DNA of 37,873 bases from NCBI GenBank assembly GCA_015680685.1, contig MNCI01016457.1, forward strand, positions 83,722 through 121,594, in the 5' to 3' direction. The notes under the pieces are model-generated. The model was given only the letters and a program-made list of their open reading frames with translations, did no database searches and was not told where the DNA came from. The DNA is from Gnetum montanum. Lineage: Eukaryota > Streptophyta > Gnetopsida > Gnetales > Gnetaceae. The translations under genes were made by a program, and so were the position numbers. Of this stretch, positions 21,723 to 32,800 are shown piece after piece. Each line of letters opens with the position of its first letter. Position 1 is the first letter of the stretch.

Positions 21723-23290
21723 TCATATGGGGCCCTTAGTTCTTTTTTGATTTTTGTTTTACACGTTTTTGTTTTACAATGTTTTTGTCTTACACATTTT
21801 TGTTTTACAAATTTCTTTAACTTTTCTAGTTTTTGTTTTACAAATTTCTTTAAATTTTCTAGTTTTTTTAACACATTTCTTTAACTTTTCTAGTTTTTGG
21901 TTTACAACATCGTTATACTTTTTTCATTTTTGTGTGTATGTGTGAGATCCACCTTGTAAGTTTGTCACCCAATAAGTGTTCGGAATGATAGTATGAACTG
22001 TTTTCATATTCATTGCTAATGTTTGGTTTTTACCTTTAAGTCACAATGTTGATACTAAGGTTTGTTCTTTTGATATGATAGGCAATGAGTTCACTTCATC
22101 CATCTGTCCACAACACTCTATGGTCTCTCTCAGCTTGGAAATGTACAGTCCCCTTCTAATAAGAATTTAAATGAATCGATGACTAGGTATTTCTCAAACT
22201 AAGGAAGGACTCAAGAATTGCAAGGGGTGTGACTTCAAGGGAACTTGATGCTTTTGTGTTGGCCATTCTCTCAGGTGCTTGGATGTTTTTTTTTCTTGCT
22301 ATTTCGATGTTACCCAACTATCGGAAGCTTAGATAATAAAAATAAGAAGTCTTTGCATGGTGTAGTTCTCACGCATAAAAACACAAAACACAAAAAAAGA
22401 AAAAAAAGAGAAAAAGAAGAGAAAAAGAAAAGTGAGAATTCAAAGCACACCCCTTAGACGAATAAACTTGGGCTACAAGCATTGGTTATGGAATTAAAAC
22501 TTTTCCCTCTAACTAAGGCCCTTCTTGCTTCCCATTCTCTCCTTTTTTTCATCGGAATGGTGGTGACTCTTGGGGAAGGCATTCTTGTTATCCAAGTGGA
22601 TGGTTTAGCCGAATGCATTGATGCGAAGTCATTGGAAGTGGTTGGTTTGAGGCTGGAGTTGGAATGATATGTGCCAACTTACATTAATCATGACCTACAT
22701 AAGGGGCTGTACACCACCTTGTCCTTGGGATTCCATTCCACTCTCTTCTCTCAATCCTTCTCTCCCTTGTTCACCTCATTGCCAGTTGTATCATTAGTGT
22801 ACATATTTTGGTTGATGCATTGTTTTCTTTTCGGTAAATGCTTGTGGTTAAGACTTTAACTCTTGCTCCAAATGACATTCCCAGAGCGTACGGATTCTTT
22901 GAATATGGGTTTGTTAGGGCATTAAGGGCATGGGCCTGCTTTGGCGAAGACCCACTGACATTCCTATTTGGTGCACTAGTTAACTTCTTTTCCTTAACAT
23001 TTTGCAATTAATTTTATTTTGTTCATTTCCATCTTGACATCCATTTCATTGCTGCTATAGTTGTCCCTTTTTATCTATCTTTCTCATTCCTTTTCTTTCT
23101 CCATTCTAACGCTACCAAAGGTTCACGATTAGTCATGGGGGTACGAGGCCTGATTTTTTCAATTTTATCCTAGCCCCAAATTTTTTATTTTTTGATTTTC
23201 TTCCTAACCCCTACACCTTTAGTAGTCATCATTAATATATCTCCAGATCCATATCAGCCATACCACAACTTAGGAAATGAACTTACACCG
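21723..23290 (+). repeat. Post-pol noncoding block A
   Basis: Landmarks in order: a T-rich stretch with TTTTGTTTTACA units (21745-21935); CACTCTATGGTCTC (22111); GTCTTTGCATGGTGT (22349); a 60-bp A/G tract (22377-22438); GAATTCAAAGCACACC (22436); a GGGCATGGGCCTGCTTTGG segment (22926); GTCATGGGGGTA (23134). The same landmarks recur in blocks B and C, and some in E1. No convincing gene is present. Confidence 0.8.
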
Positions 23291-23660
23291 AAGCAAGGTA
23301 TCAATTACATGATGATTCATTTACCCTTGCTAATATAAGATTGTGTTGTGTGTGCAGATGGTGATCATACAAACAACGGATTGGATCTAGAGCAAACACT
23401 TGGAATGGAGCCATGCTGAAAGCAGCTATACAAGGAGCAAGATCGATGGTGTGTGTATAGATGGACAACGAAAGGCACAATCTTGGCATTGGCAGCAGCA
23501 ACACTTCTTTCTCTCTCTCTTTCTCAGCTGCCAAATGAGGCCTAATATCATTGTAATAAGGTGTTCATCCTTATTGTCATGAACACCATTTTTGTCAATT
23601 CTTGTAATGATGATCTGTTTACATGTCATCCCATTAGTTCCATTCCCCTCATTTTTGTCA
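23291..23660. other. Unassigned spacer
   Basis: It contains a CT-rich microsatellite (about 23510-23526) and a TTTTTGTCAATTCTTGTAAT segment that reappears, slightly changed, at about 23665 where integrase homology begins. No gene is recognised. Confidence 0.4.
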
Positions 23661-24436
23661 TCCCATTTTTGTCAAGTCTTGTAATGGAACTCATTTTATA
23701 AGTGTAACTTTTTGAAAACTTATGCAATGGTTGAGGGTTGAACATAAATTAACAACACCCTCTCATCCCCAAGCCAATGGTCAAGTAGAGGTAACTAATA
23801 GAAAGATCACAAAGATTCTAATAAGAACTATTAGCAAAGACTAGAGCATAAAACTCAATGATGCCCTTTGGGCATATTGCTTAACATGGAAACTTTCTAT
23901 TGGCTACTCTCCCTATGAGCTAGTCTACAGAAAACTTCTAATGCTTCTAATTCAATCTGAACTTCATACACTCTCAATGGCCTATGAACTAAATCTTGAC
24001 CTAATCTAGCACAAAAAGAAAATCTGATCAACCTCAACATGCTCGAAAAAAATTAGTTAGTGTCCCTATCTTTACATGAGGTGCACAAGGCATTTAACAA
24101 GCAATGTCATGACCTTAAAATAAGAAAAGTAAAATTCCAACCTGGTGATAAGGTCCTCTATTGGAACCCAACACATGTACCTTAGAAGACAAAGTTTCAA
24201 ACATTGTGGGAGGAACCTTATATAATTGATGAAATGTTTTACTCTAATGTCATGTTAATTTACAAAATTGAGAGCCTAAGTAAAAAACATTGATCAACAT
24301 TCAATAAGTAAACATTTTCATAGAACCAAGATAAGCCAATACAACAACTACCACCTCAATGGATGGACAACCACATTCAATTTTTTGGATCTCCTCCTTC
24401 CCACTTAGTTGTGGGGGAGATGACCATCCATGCTAA
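23661..24436 (+). pseudogene. Integrase C-terminal half and pol tail (block B copy)
   Basis: The end of a Ty3 integrase core is recognisable: CNGTHF in place of the usual DNGTHF (23690; the second catalytic Asp reads Cys), then HPQANGQVEVTNR (about 23770) with the catalytic Glu intact. Next come ALWAY, GYSPYELVY, KAFNKQCHDLKIRK and FQPGDKVLYWN, then WEEPYII. The frame ends with IFWIS...SCGGDDHPC and the TAA at 24434. Several stops occur. Integrase would insert the cDNA. The N-terminal half, with HHCC zinc finger and first Asp, is missing. Confidence 0.85.
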
Positions 24437-25643
24437 CCATCTACAAGGCTCCTCAATTTTTCACCTTTTTGTTTTATACATTTTTGTTTTACACTTTGTT
24501 GACTTTTATCCATTTTCTTGATTTTTGTTTTACAACATCATTAGTATGTTTTATCTTTATTGAATATTTTATACTCTTTTTTATATTTTACTTTATTATA
24601 CTTCTATGTGTCACTTTTCATCATTTTTGCTAATAAAAGTGTAGAGTACCATTGTTGCTGTTTACTAGTGATGGTTGTGCTTAATGTTGTGATTGTCAAT
24701 GCCTAGTTTATATTTTTGAATTCTAATGTCTAATGACTATGACATACTTTATTTTTCATAAAATAGGCAGTGAGTTCACGTCATCCACCCATTCACAAAC
24801 TCTATGGTTTTTCTTATTTTGGAAGTTTGAGGTTCCTTTCCTAAACGAAACTTTTAATAAATTGGTGACCTCGGTAATTTCTAAAATTGGAAAGGATTCA
24901 AAAGCTTTGTACAAGGTGTGACTTTAAGGAGACTCAATACTCTTTGTACTTTTCTACTTAGTTGGGTGCTTGAGTGTGCCCATTGACTTGTTACTATTCC
25001 ATGTTGTCTAATAATAGGAAGTCAAATAAAGTCTTTGCATGGTGTGGTTTCCATCTCAAAGAAAAAAAATGGGGAGGGGGGGTAGGGGTGGTAGGGAAGG
25101 GGGTGGCAGCAACACGTGGGGGAAAGAAAAAATGTGATAGGAATTCAAAGCACATCTCTTAGACAAATAAATAGGCTACAAGCACTGGTTATAGGACTAG
25201 AAAGACATGTTACCCATGCTTTAAGGTCACCTCTAACTAAGGCCTTCTCTCACTTCATACTTCTCTTTTCTTCTCTTTATGGAATGATGGTTGTTTTGTT
25301 GGTGCACTCTTATGTCTCGAGGGGGTGGATCGGTCTTATAGTGGTGACACAAAGTCACTAAAAGAGGTTGGTTTTGGTCTAGACTAAGGATGAATCTTCT
25401 CAGGTCATTTTAAACACAAATTTCACAAGGGACTTCTTATGACCTCAATTTGGGATTCCATCCCACCTTCTCAGTCATTCATCTATGCTACCATAACTCA
25501 CCTCATTGTTGAATTCTATGTTATGCTTGATGTCTTAGTTTGATATGTTGAAATTCTTGGATAGATTCTTTCAGTTTGGTCCTTAACTTTTCGTGACCAT
25601 TAATTGACTGTGGGGCCGACAAACATCTTAGTTGAGGTTGTAC
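24437..25643 (+). repeat. Post-pol noncoding block B
   Basis: Same landmarks as block A: T-rich stretch (24460-24625), CACGTCATCCACCCATTCAC (24777), CTTTGCATGGTGTGGTTTCC (25032), a purine tract that is G-rich here (25061-25140), GAATTCAAAGCACATC (25141). Homology fades after about 25520, so the 3' part of the block is lost before the telomere-like tract. Confidence 0.78.
25071..25106 (+). other. G-rich tract with quadruplex potential
   Basis: Five runs of three or more G (4, 6, 4, 3 and 5) lie within 36 bases, separated by 1-5 bases, inside the purine tract of block B. Confidence 0.6.
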
Positions 25644-25662
25644 AAGGGTTTAGGGTTTAGGG
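25644..25662 (+). repeat. Short telomere-like tract (TTTAGGG type)
   Basis: AGGGTTTAGGGTTTAGGG is two and a half copies of the plant telomere unit. It sits exactly between the broken end of block B and the integrase fragment of block C. Confidence 0.6.
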
Positions 25663-26251
25663 CACCAAACTAAACAATGCTCTTTGGACATACCGCTCCA
25701 CGTGGAAACTTTCTACAAGCTACTCTCCCTATGAGTTAGTGTACGGTAAACTTCCAACACTTCCTATCCAAGTGGAGCTTCATACACGATCTACAACATG
25801 CGACCTTAACCTTGACCTTAGTCTATTATAAAAAGAATGGTTAATGAATCTTAACTTGCTAGATAAAAATCGATTAGTTTCCCTATCATCCAACGAACTA
25901 CATAAGGCCTTCAACAAACAACATCATGACCTGAAAATTAGAAAATTCAAATACCAACTAGGAGATAGTGTTCTTTATTAGAATCCTACACATGTGCCAC
26001 AACAAACTAAATTTCAAATGCTATGGGAAGGACCTTATATCATTCATGAAACTTTTCCTTTAAGGGCCATGATGATCTATAAACCTAAAAGCTCAGATAA
26101 GAAATTATTGGTCAACATCCAGCAAACCAAACCTTTTCACGAGCCCAAAATGGCCAGTATTAGCACTACCTCTATTGATGGACAACCGTGCTCATTATTT
26201 TGGATCTCCCTCTTCCAACTCAGTCATGGGGGAGATGGCCACCAATGCTAG
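25663..26251 (+). pseudogene. Integrase C-terminal part and pol tail (block C copy)
   Basis: The fragment starts after the catalytic core: LNNALWTYRSTWKLS, YSPYELVYGKLP, KAFNKQHHDLKIRKFKY, LGDSVLY, then WEGPYIIHETFP, ending GQPCSLFWISLFQLSHGGDG and the TAG at 26249. It is the C-terminal (DNA-binding) part of a Ty3 integrase, with two or three stops. The first ~75 residues seen in the block B copy are absent, so the 5' break is at the telomere-like tract. Confidence 0.83.
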
Positions 26252-27766
26252 TTATTCTAAGCCCTCAATCTCTTTTATCTTTTTATTTTACACAATTTTT
26301 TTTATTTACTTGTTTTTATTTTACACCATCGGTAACATTTTTACTATTTCTTTCTTTATTACATTTTGTTTGATTTATTCTCACTCATCACATAATAAGT
26401 GCGCATGATGGTGAATTGCACTATAATAGTTTTTCTTATTAATGCTTAGTGTTTACCTTTGAATTTCAATATTGATGCTAAGATATGGTTTCTTTTGACA
26501 AAATAGGCAATGAGTCCACGTCATCCATTCATCCACTCAACTCTATGGTCTCCATTGGTTTTGGAACTATACTATCCCTTTTTCTAAGCAAACCTATTAA
26601 TGAATTGGTGGCTTGATATTCTTCAAACTAAGGAAAGACTCAAATGTATTGAAAAGGGTGTGACCTCAAGGGGATTCAACGTGTTTATGCTAACTATTCT
26701 CTTGGGTACTTGAATGTTTTTCACATGTTTTCCACCAACCCACTATTGACTAATCTTAGAAAGTTGAATGAATGAAATAAGTCTTTGCATGGTGTGGTTC
26801 TCACTCAAAAAAGAAAAAAGAAAAAAAAGACTAGTGGGAATTCAAAGCACACCCCTTAGACATAATATTGAAACATGGGCTAAAAGCATTGGTTATGGCA
26901 CTGGAAAGACATGCTACCCATGCCTGAAGGTCCCTTCTAACTAAGGCCCTTTTTAACTTCCTACTTCTCTATTCTTCTCTTTTTGAGATGGTAGTTACTT
27001 TGTGAACATATTCTTGTTGCTTCTGGAGAATGGGTTGGTCAAGTGTGTTGATGCAAGATCACTGGATGTGGATAGTTTTAATCTAGATTTGGGCTAAATT
27101 TTATTAAGTCACCTTAATCACATACTACACAAGGGACTTTACACAACCTTGATTTTAAAATTCCATTCCATTCTCTCTTCTCTTTCCATGTTGCTTTCCA
27201 TATTCCACCTCATTGCTAGTTTTATGATTAGTCTGTATCTTAGTCAACGCATTGTTATTCTTGGGTGAATTCTTGTGGGTGAATTATTAACTATTGTGTC
27301 CATCTATCATTCCTAGGGCCTATGGACTCTTTTGTTTGTGGGTTTGTCAGGGAATAAAGGGTATGAGCTTGCTTTGGGAAGGATCCACTGGCATTCCTTT
27401 TTAGTGCAATTGTTAAGTTCTTTCCCTTAAACATTCCTTGCAATCAACTATTTCTCATTTCACCTAATCTATGACATCCATTTTTCTCTATCCTTCTATG
27501 CATTTTTATTGGCTTCACCATTGTTATTTCTCTAATATTCCTTGCTCTTTCATTTTCCATCCTATTTCTACCAAAGGTTTGTTCTTAGTCGTGGGGTCTT
27601 GTTGCAAATTTTTCCGTTCCATTACTTATCTTACCCCTACGCCTTGGGTAGTTATCAATTACAAACCTCTAATCCAGTATCTACCATACCTGCTGAAACA
27701 CCACAAAATTTCGAGCTTAGTACTTCTCCAACAAGAATCGAGCTAAGTCATGATGTTCCTTAGGAC
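26252..27766 (+). repeat. Post-pol noncoding block C
   Basis: Landmarks as in block A: T-rich stretch (26270-26395), CACGTCATCCATTCATCC (26517), GTCTTTGCATGGTGTGGTTC (26781), A-rich purine tract (26816-26838), GAATTCAAAGCACACC (26839), GGGTATGAGCTTGCTTTGG (27359), and GTCGTGGGGTCT near 27589. Sequence shared with block A continues ~170 bp past that polypurine-like site (CCCCTACGCC, CTACCATACC). The small frames here are not convincing. Confidence 0.78.
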
Positions 27767-27844
27767 CCACTAATGACCATGACAACATTTTCTATCAAAC
27801 ATTGCAACATCGGAGCTCAAAGTACTTAGTCTTCACTAATTATG

Positions 27845-28560
27845 CATCTATAGTGTATACGCCCAATGTATACACCCAACATTTACAGTGTATACGCCCA
27901 ACGTATACGCCTAGCATCCATAGCGTATATGCCTAGTGTATACGCCCAACAGCTACAGCGTATACGCCCAGCGTATACGCCTCACATATACGCCCAGCAT
28001 GTACGACTGAGGTAAACGCCCGACATGAAATCATCGAAGACAACATGTAAACAGCATTTCAGAACAAGATTTGTTACAAGGCATCAACTCACACAGACAG
28101 AGTATTCATCAGATGTTGACATCATGCAGCCTGGAGGCTACACGCTGAACATGTACACTCTGTATGCCCAGCATATACGCCCGGCATCCACAGCATATAC
28201 ATCTAGGGTATACACCTAGCATCCACAACATCTACGTCCAGCGTATACAGAGTATACACCCGACGTATACACCCAGCAACCACAGCGTATACGGCCAGTA
28301 GCCACAGCGTATAGGCCCAGCATGTACAAAGTCTACAACTAGTGTCAACCGAGCTGAACATCTACAGGCAACATCTTTAGGGTAGCTGAATTCAAATCTA
28401 GAGAACGAGCGACTTCTTCCGTCCTGATCAAGTCTATACACCGAGGTCACATGTCTAGCATGTATATGTTGGCGTACAGCCGTATACGCTAGTGTATAGT
28501 AATTTACGCTGGCATATAGCGGTATACGCTGGTGTACAGCACGCTGAACACTTGTAAATT
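27845..28560. repeat. GTATACGC palindrome array
   Basis: Dozens of GTATACGC or TATACGC units occur, often as the perfect palindrome GCGTATACGC, with spacers such as CCAGC and ATCCACA. A gap at about 28020-28140 lacks them. The array lies upstream of the TATA box, as expected of an LTR U3. Long frames here are repeat artefacts. Confidence 0.85.
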
Positions 28561-28624
28561 TTGTTCTTTTGCACCCGGTCAACGCGCCACGCGTCACCCA
28601 ACCTGAGTCTAACATCTAAACTTG

Positions 28625-28632
28625 TATAAAAA
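28625..28632 (+). promoter_or_regulatory. TATA box of element T
   Basis: CTTGTATAAAAACCCC is a strong plant TATA context ~35 bp before a likely transcription start near 28655. It lies just after the palindrome array, so 27.8-28.65 kb is probably U3. Confidence 0.65.
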
Positions 28633-28659
28633 CCCCAATTTTTCATTAGATCGGGGTTG

Positions 28660-29883
28660 GCAAATTTGGGCGAACCAGAGAGAAAAATAGAGACGCTAAG
28701 AACTAGAGCAGAGAACCTTGTACGCTGGACCTCAACCTTGTACGCTGAGCATACAACCTCTACGCTGTGCCTACAGTTTGAACCAGCATACAGTCATCCC
28801 TACATCCACCGGGGCTATTCGTCCGCCTTGTGTGAAAGCCACAACTGCATTAGACCGATGCATTGTAACTCTCACTTTGCAATAATATTGCTACATTTTC
28901 TTCCTAAAACCTGTTACATTTTTTCGTTAATTATTGCATGTTTACTGTTTATGCCCTCGTACGTTTACGCTCTGTTTGCACTAGTTACGCTGTTTACATT
29001 TCATTGTACATCTGTTATGTTGTTCACATATAACCCAGCGTATAGCACCTTGGTGTATGTTTGGGGAAATCCTTGCCTGATCCGTGTGCGAACCACTAAA
29101 GGTATTCTGCCTTCGTCAATTCCAACTCTCCCTCAAGCGGAGGTAGGGTCTTCTGTGCGTGTTCGGAGATCTCCCGATTTCTGTTTCCTTCCAGCTGGAG
29201 ACCGACGATTTTGGATGGTATAGAAATTAGCGCTAGAAGGAGGGCTTAAAACTACCTAAAACTTACTATGCTTCAGAATTCCCAGTGTCTACGCTGCTAC
29301 GTTCACGTTGACCCTAGCTTCACAACTCCCAACGTCTACGCTAAGTTTATGTCGACCCTGTCTACATACGTCCTAGTGTCTACGCTGTTGAGCGTCTACG
29401 TTACTGAGCTTACACCAACTCTGTTTGTAAAATTCCTAGCGTCTACGCTGTTGAGCGTCTACACTGCTGAGCTTACGCCAACTTTGTCTGCAAAATTCCC
29501 AACGACTACACTGTCGAGTATACACCAACCCTATCTGCAAACCTCCCAGCTTCTACGCTGCTCAATTTACGCTACACGCTCTACGCCGTAGACTCTTTTA
29601 CGCTATCGTCCGTATACGCTACACTCTGTACGCTGTAACCCTATTTACGCTGTACGTTGATGCTATATACGCTGCTTAGCATATACGCTGTACGCTTTAC
29701 ACTGTAGATTCTCTACACTGCCATTGTATGCTGTATACCTATACGCTGTCATTATACGTCAGTCATTGAAACCTATACGCTGAGACCCAGTTTATACGCT
29801 GTACACCACCAACGTCGAGTTACGCCGCACCAGGTATACAAGTTTCATTTCCCTTTACTGTGTCATATTCTCGACCGTTCATC
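28660..29883 (+). other. Element T leader (R/U5 and 5' untranslated region), TACGCTG-rich
   Basis: A 1.2-kb region before gag. The pentamer TACGC occurs very often at about 29285-29830 (CTACGCTG and TATACGCTG units). A possible LTR end plus primer site is at 29192-29210 (CCAGC, then TGGAGACCGACG, which would fit a tRNA-Arg type site poorly). The two longest frames (28657-29223 and 29268-29591) consist of repeat-derived or biased residues, so I do not call them genes. Confidence 0.5.
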
Positions 29884-32800
29884 ATGAACACTGCAAACTC
29901 CACTGCTACAACCACCCAGGTCATGAACCTTGTAGGCACCATGGATGTCCAATAGCCCGCGGTACAACCGATAGTGGGGCCCTGTCGTTCCCTTAGATTG
30001 CAAGGGAGGAACCCATCGTCTAACGTTATAACTCAAGACCAGTACAATTTCATATGCGTGAAAATACAAGCCAACCTAGCCATGGACCGAGCCGAAATGG
30101 AAGTTAAGAGGCAATACGAACTTTTCTATAGGGGAGGACAAGAGTTCATTCCTTCCCCATACGACATCATCCCCCTTCTAGAGCCTTACTCTGAGCTCAT
30201 CACACAACTCCTCCTGTAAAAGAGCCAGTATCTAGATCAGCCTATAGTAAATCCTCAACTAGAAGAGAAGGATGAGTTCGCAGCTCAATCCGAGCATGAA
30301 GACTCATACCACACCCTTAGCCCACAAACTTATATAAACCTATCATTTCACCCATTCACGGGAAAAACTACGTCCCTCCAGCCATTTGGAATCACGCAAG
30401 CACATGTGCCTCAACAAGACGCAGGCGCTCTTATCCCCATTCCTCTAGCAAACGATGTTCAAGTCAACACACTTCCCCTCGCAATTCCTCCTGTGGCCAC
30501 GGCACCCCTGTTCTTACAAATGCAACCCCCTCAAAACAATGTAAGAGTAACCTTTCCACCCTGGGTGATCGGGATGCCACATGTGATACCGGCTTCCACG
30601 TCCGCTCATTACATTCCCCAGATCCAAACCTAGGGAGCCTCTTTCACCGCTGTAACTCAACTAGTTCAAACTGCCCCTATACAAATCGTGACTGTCCAAT
30701 GGACAACGATTGGTGCCCAACCACATCAACCCTCTCATTATAACATATCACCTCACACGATCTTGCAAGCTAATATTCCCCAAGCGCAACCACAACAGCA
30801 ACCCCTCGCCTACAATGTGCCGCCCTTGACACCACCCACTATAAATATTTCGCAAGTGTATCCTCCAACTACATAGCTTTTAGCCTTCTAACCCACTATT
30901 CAATAATCCAATCTGTATACTATGCCACATCCCCAAGCTGCTATCTCACCTAGCACCCAAGATTGGGCTGACGCTAAAAAACTAATGCAGGAACTAACTG
31001 ACGGGGTCAAATGCCTCAAGAAAGCCGCTGACGGGAACTAAAGGTAGTGGAATTTTATCACAATGACCCCATCAGCCCTTCTGTTCCACCCCTAACATTA
31101 CCCAAAGGTGTATCTTTGCCGACGCTAACTAAGTATAACGGGGAGATGGACCCCAACGCTCATCTCATAACATTCAGACTAGAGTGTGCGCTACTTCAGG
31201 CATGACCACATGCCATTTTATGAGTGTTCCCTATGTCCCTCGCAGGGAGAGCACTTGATTGGCATCAGGCCTTACCAAGAAACTCAATATTTTCTCTAGA
31301 GGAGTTGTTACATCAATTCATCACCAGGTTCGAGTATAAATTGAAACCTGAAGCAACACTCGATAGCCTTATACAGGTCAAACAAGCACTTCTAGAACTC
31401 GTACAAAAATTCATCCAAAGGTGGAGTGCTGCTCTCAATGAGCTCCACGAGCCGATCCCACAGACGTATTTGCTCACCATTCTAAAAGGGGCTGTCAACG
31501 ACTTTTTCAAATCCAAGTTATATTATCTCAATGCGCGTAACCTCAATCAAGCCTTTGTACAGATTAAAAACATAGAGGACGTGGCCCAAAATAGCCATGA
31601 TCCTGCGTATTTAGCCTTTAAGAATCAACACAGTAAGAAAGATAAAGAAAAGATTAAAACAACTATAGCAACGTTGGCAGAAACACAACAAGAAAACATG
31701 GGACAACAAAGCAAACCGCCTGTCACCCCTACTAATTACACTAAACCCACTCTCGCAACTGCGCCAGAATCGTCCTCATCATAGAATCTAACACCGAATC
31801 GTACGAGAAGATTTGAGAGGAAAGAACCCTCCCAATACATGCCACTACCTATGAAGCCATCGCAACTATTTGACCAACTCCTGAAGGTTGGATTAATGAA
31901 ACATAAATAGTTGTCCCCTACTGCGATCCAGAGGCATGATCGATTCTGTCAACTAGTTCAAAACCCAAGCCTAGCAATGCCAGATGAGCCCCTAGTACTA
32001 AAAGGCTTTAGAATGGATCGTTTCTGCGACTATCACCAACATAATGGGCATGACACGGATTACTGTTTCACCCTGAAACAAGACATCCAACGAATGATCG
32101 ACGGGGGTCAGATCACTTTTGACGAAGCCAACCTAGTACAACCACAAAACCAGGCCATGGGTGTGTATAAAGATCCACTAAATACCAAAGAGGCATCGTA
32201 CGTCATTAACACGATCTACCTTGATAACGAAGCTGAAACACCTAGCATTAACACCATCTACTCTGACCATGATCAGCAAATGCCTAATAAACCATTCGTA
32301 GTGTGTATTCCGCCCACTGTACAAACACCCATGCATCAACCTTCATGCCCCCCACAGCAGCCTTATGTCATCTGAGTACCCCCCGTTGTAGCAACTCCTA
32401 ACACCCCGACCAGCGAAAAACCATACATGGTGCGCGTACCTTCTGTCGCTGCTACCGCAAACTCACCAACCCCTCCTATTCGGCCTACCCCTTACGTAGT
32501 CCGAGTACCACCCACGGTCGCAACAACGGAGGTACAACCTTCTGCTAGGCCAACTCCATACGTCATTAGGACACCCGAACGTCCTAGTAATCACCAATCC
32601 TCCACTCCCCAAACACAAAATATACCAAGCCCTTATGTCATCAAGGTGCCTAGCCGGCCTGACACTCAATCACATGTAACCGTCCAACTGCACCCCCGCC
32701 CGACTCCATACGTAGTACGAATCCCAAGGTAACCTGAGGCCCCAAAACTGATAGCACCCCTGCATCACACACGAGAACGCCTAGCGGACAAGCTTACATG

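Larger units (their letters stand above)
17244..23290 (+). mobile_element. Element Z: Ty3 element, gag-protease joined to the pol tail, 3' LTR not found
   Basis: It has an LTR, primer site, gag-protease frame, a short pol tail and post-pol block A. RT, RNase H and integrase are missing between 21.44 and 21.65 kb. The right end is uncertain: the polypurine-like GTCATGGGGGTA at 23134 is followed by sequence shared with block C instead of an LTR. Confidence 0.8.

Noticed and set aside
21754-21945. Hydrophobic Phe/Leu-rich frame resembling a membrane protein (also at 24430 and 26175)
   Set aside because: It comes from T-rich noncoding sequence found at the same place in every block, and the translations are not conserved.
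23095-23143. A 3' LTR of Z starting after the GTCATGGGGGTA site
   Set aside because: The following sequence has no similarity to the Z LTR at 17244 and continues as sequence shared with block C.
25644-25662. A chromosome end
   Set aside because: Only two and a half telomere units, with element sequence on both sides.
27845-28340. CRISPR-like spacing of short palindromic repeats
   Set aside because: Units and spacers are irregular and related to each other, there are no cas genes, and the surroundings are a plant retrotransposon.
28657-29591. Open frames of 188 and 107 residues before T gag
   Set aside because: The second is made by TACGCTG-type repeats and the first has no motif. Both lie in the leader and start without support.
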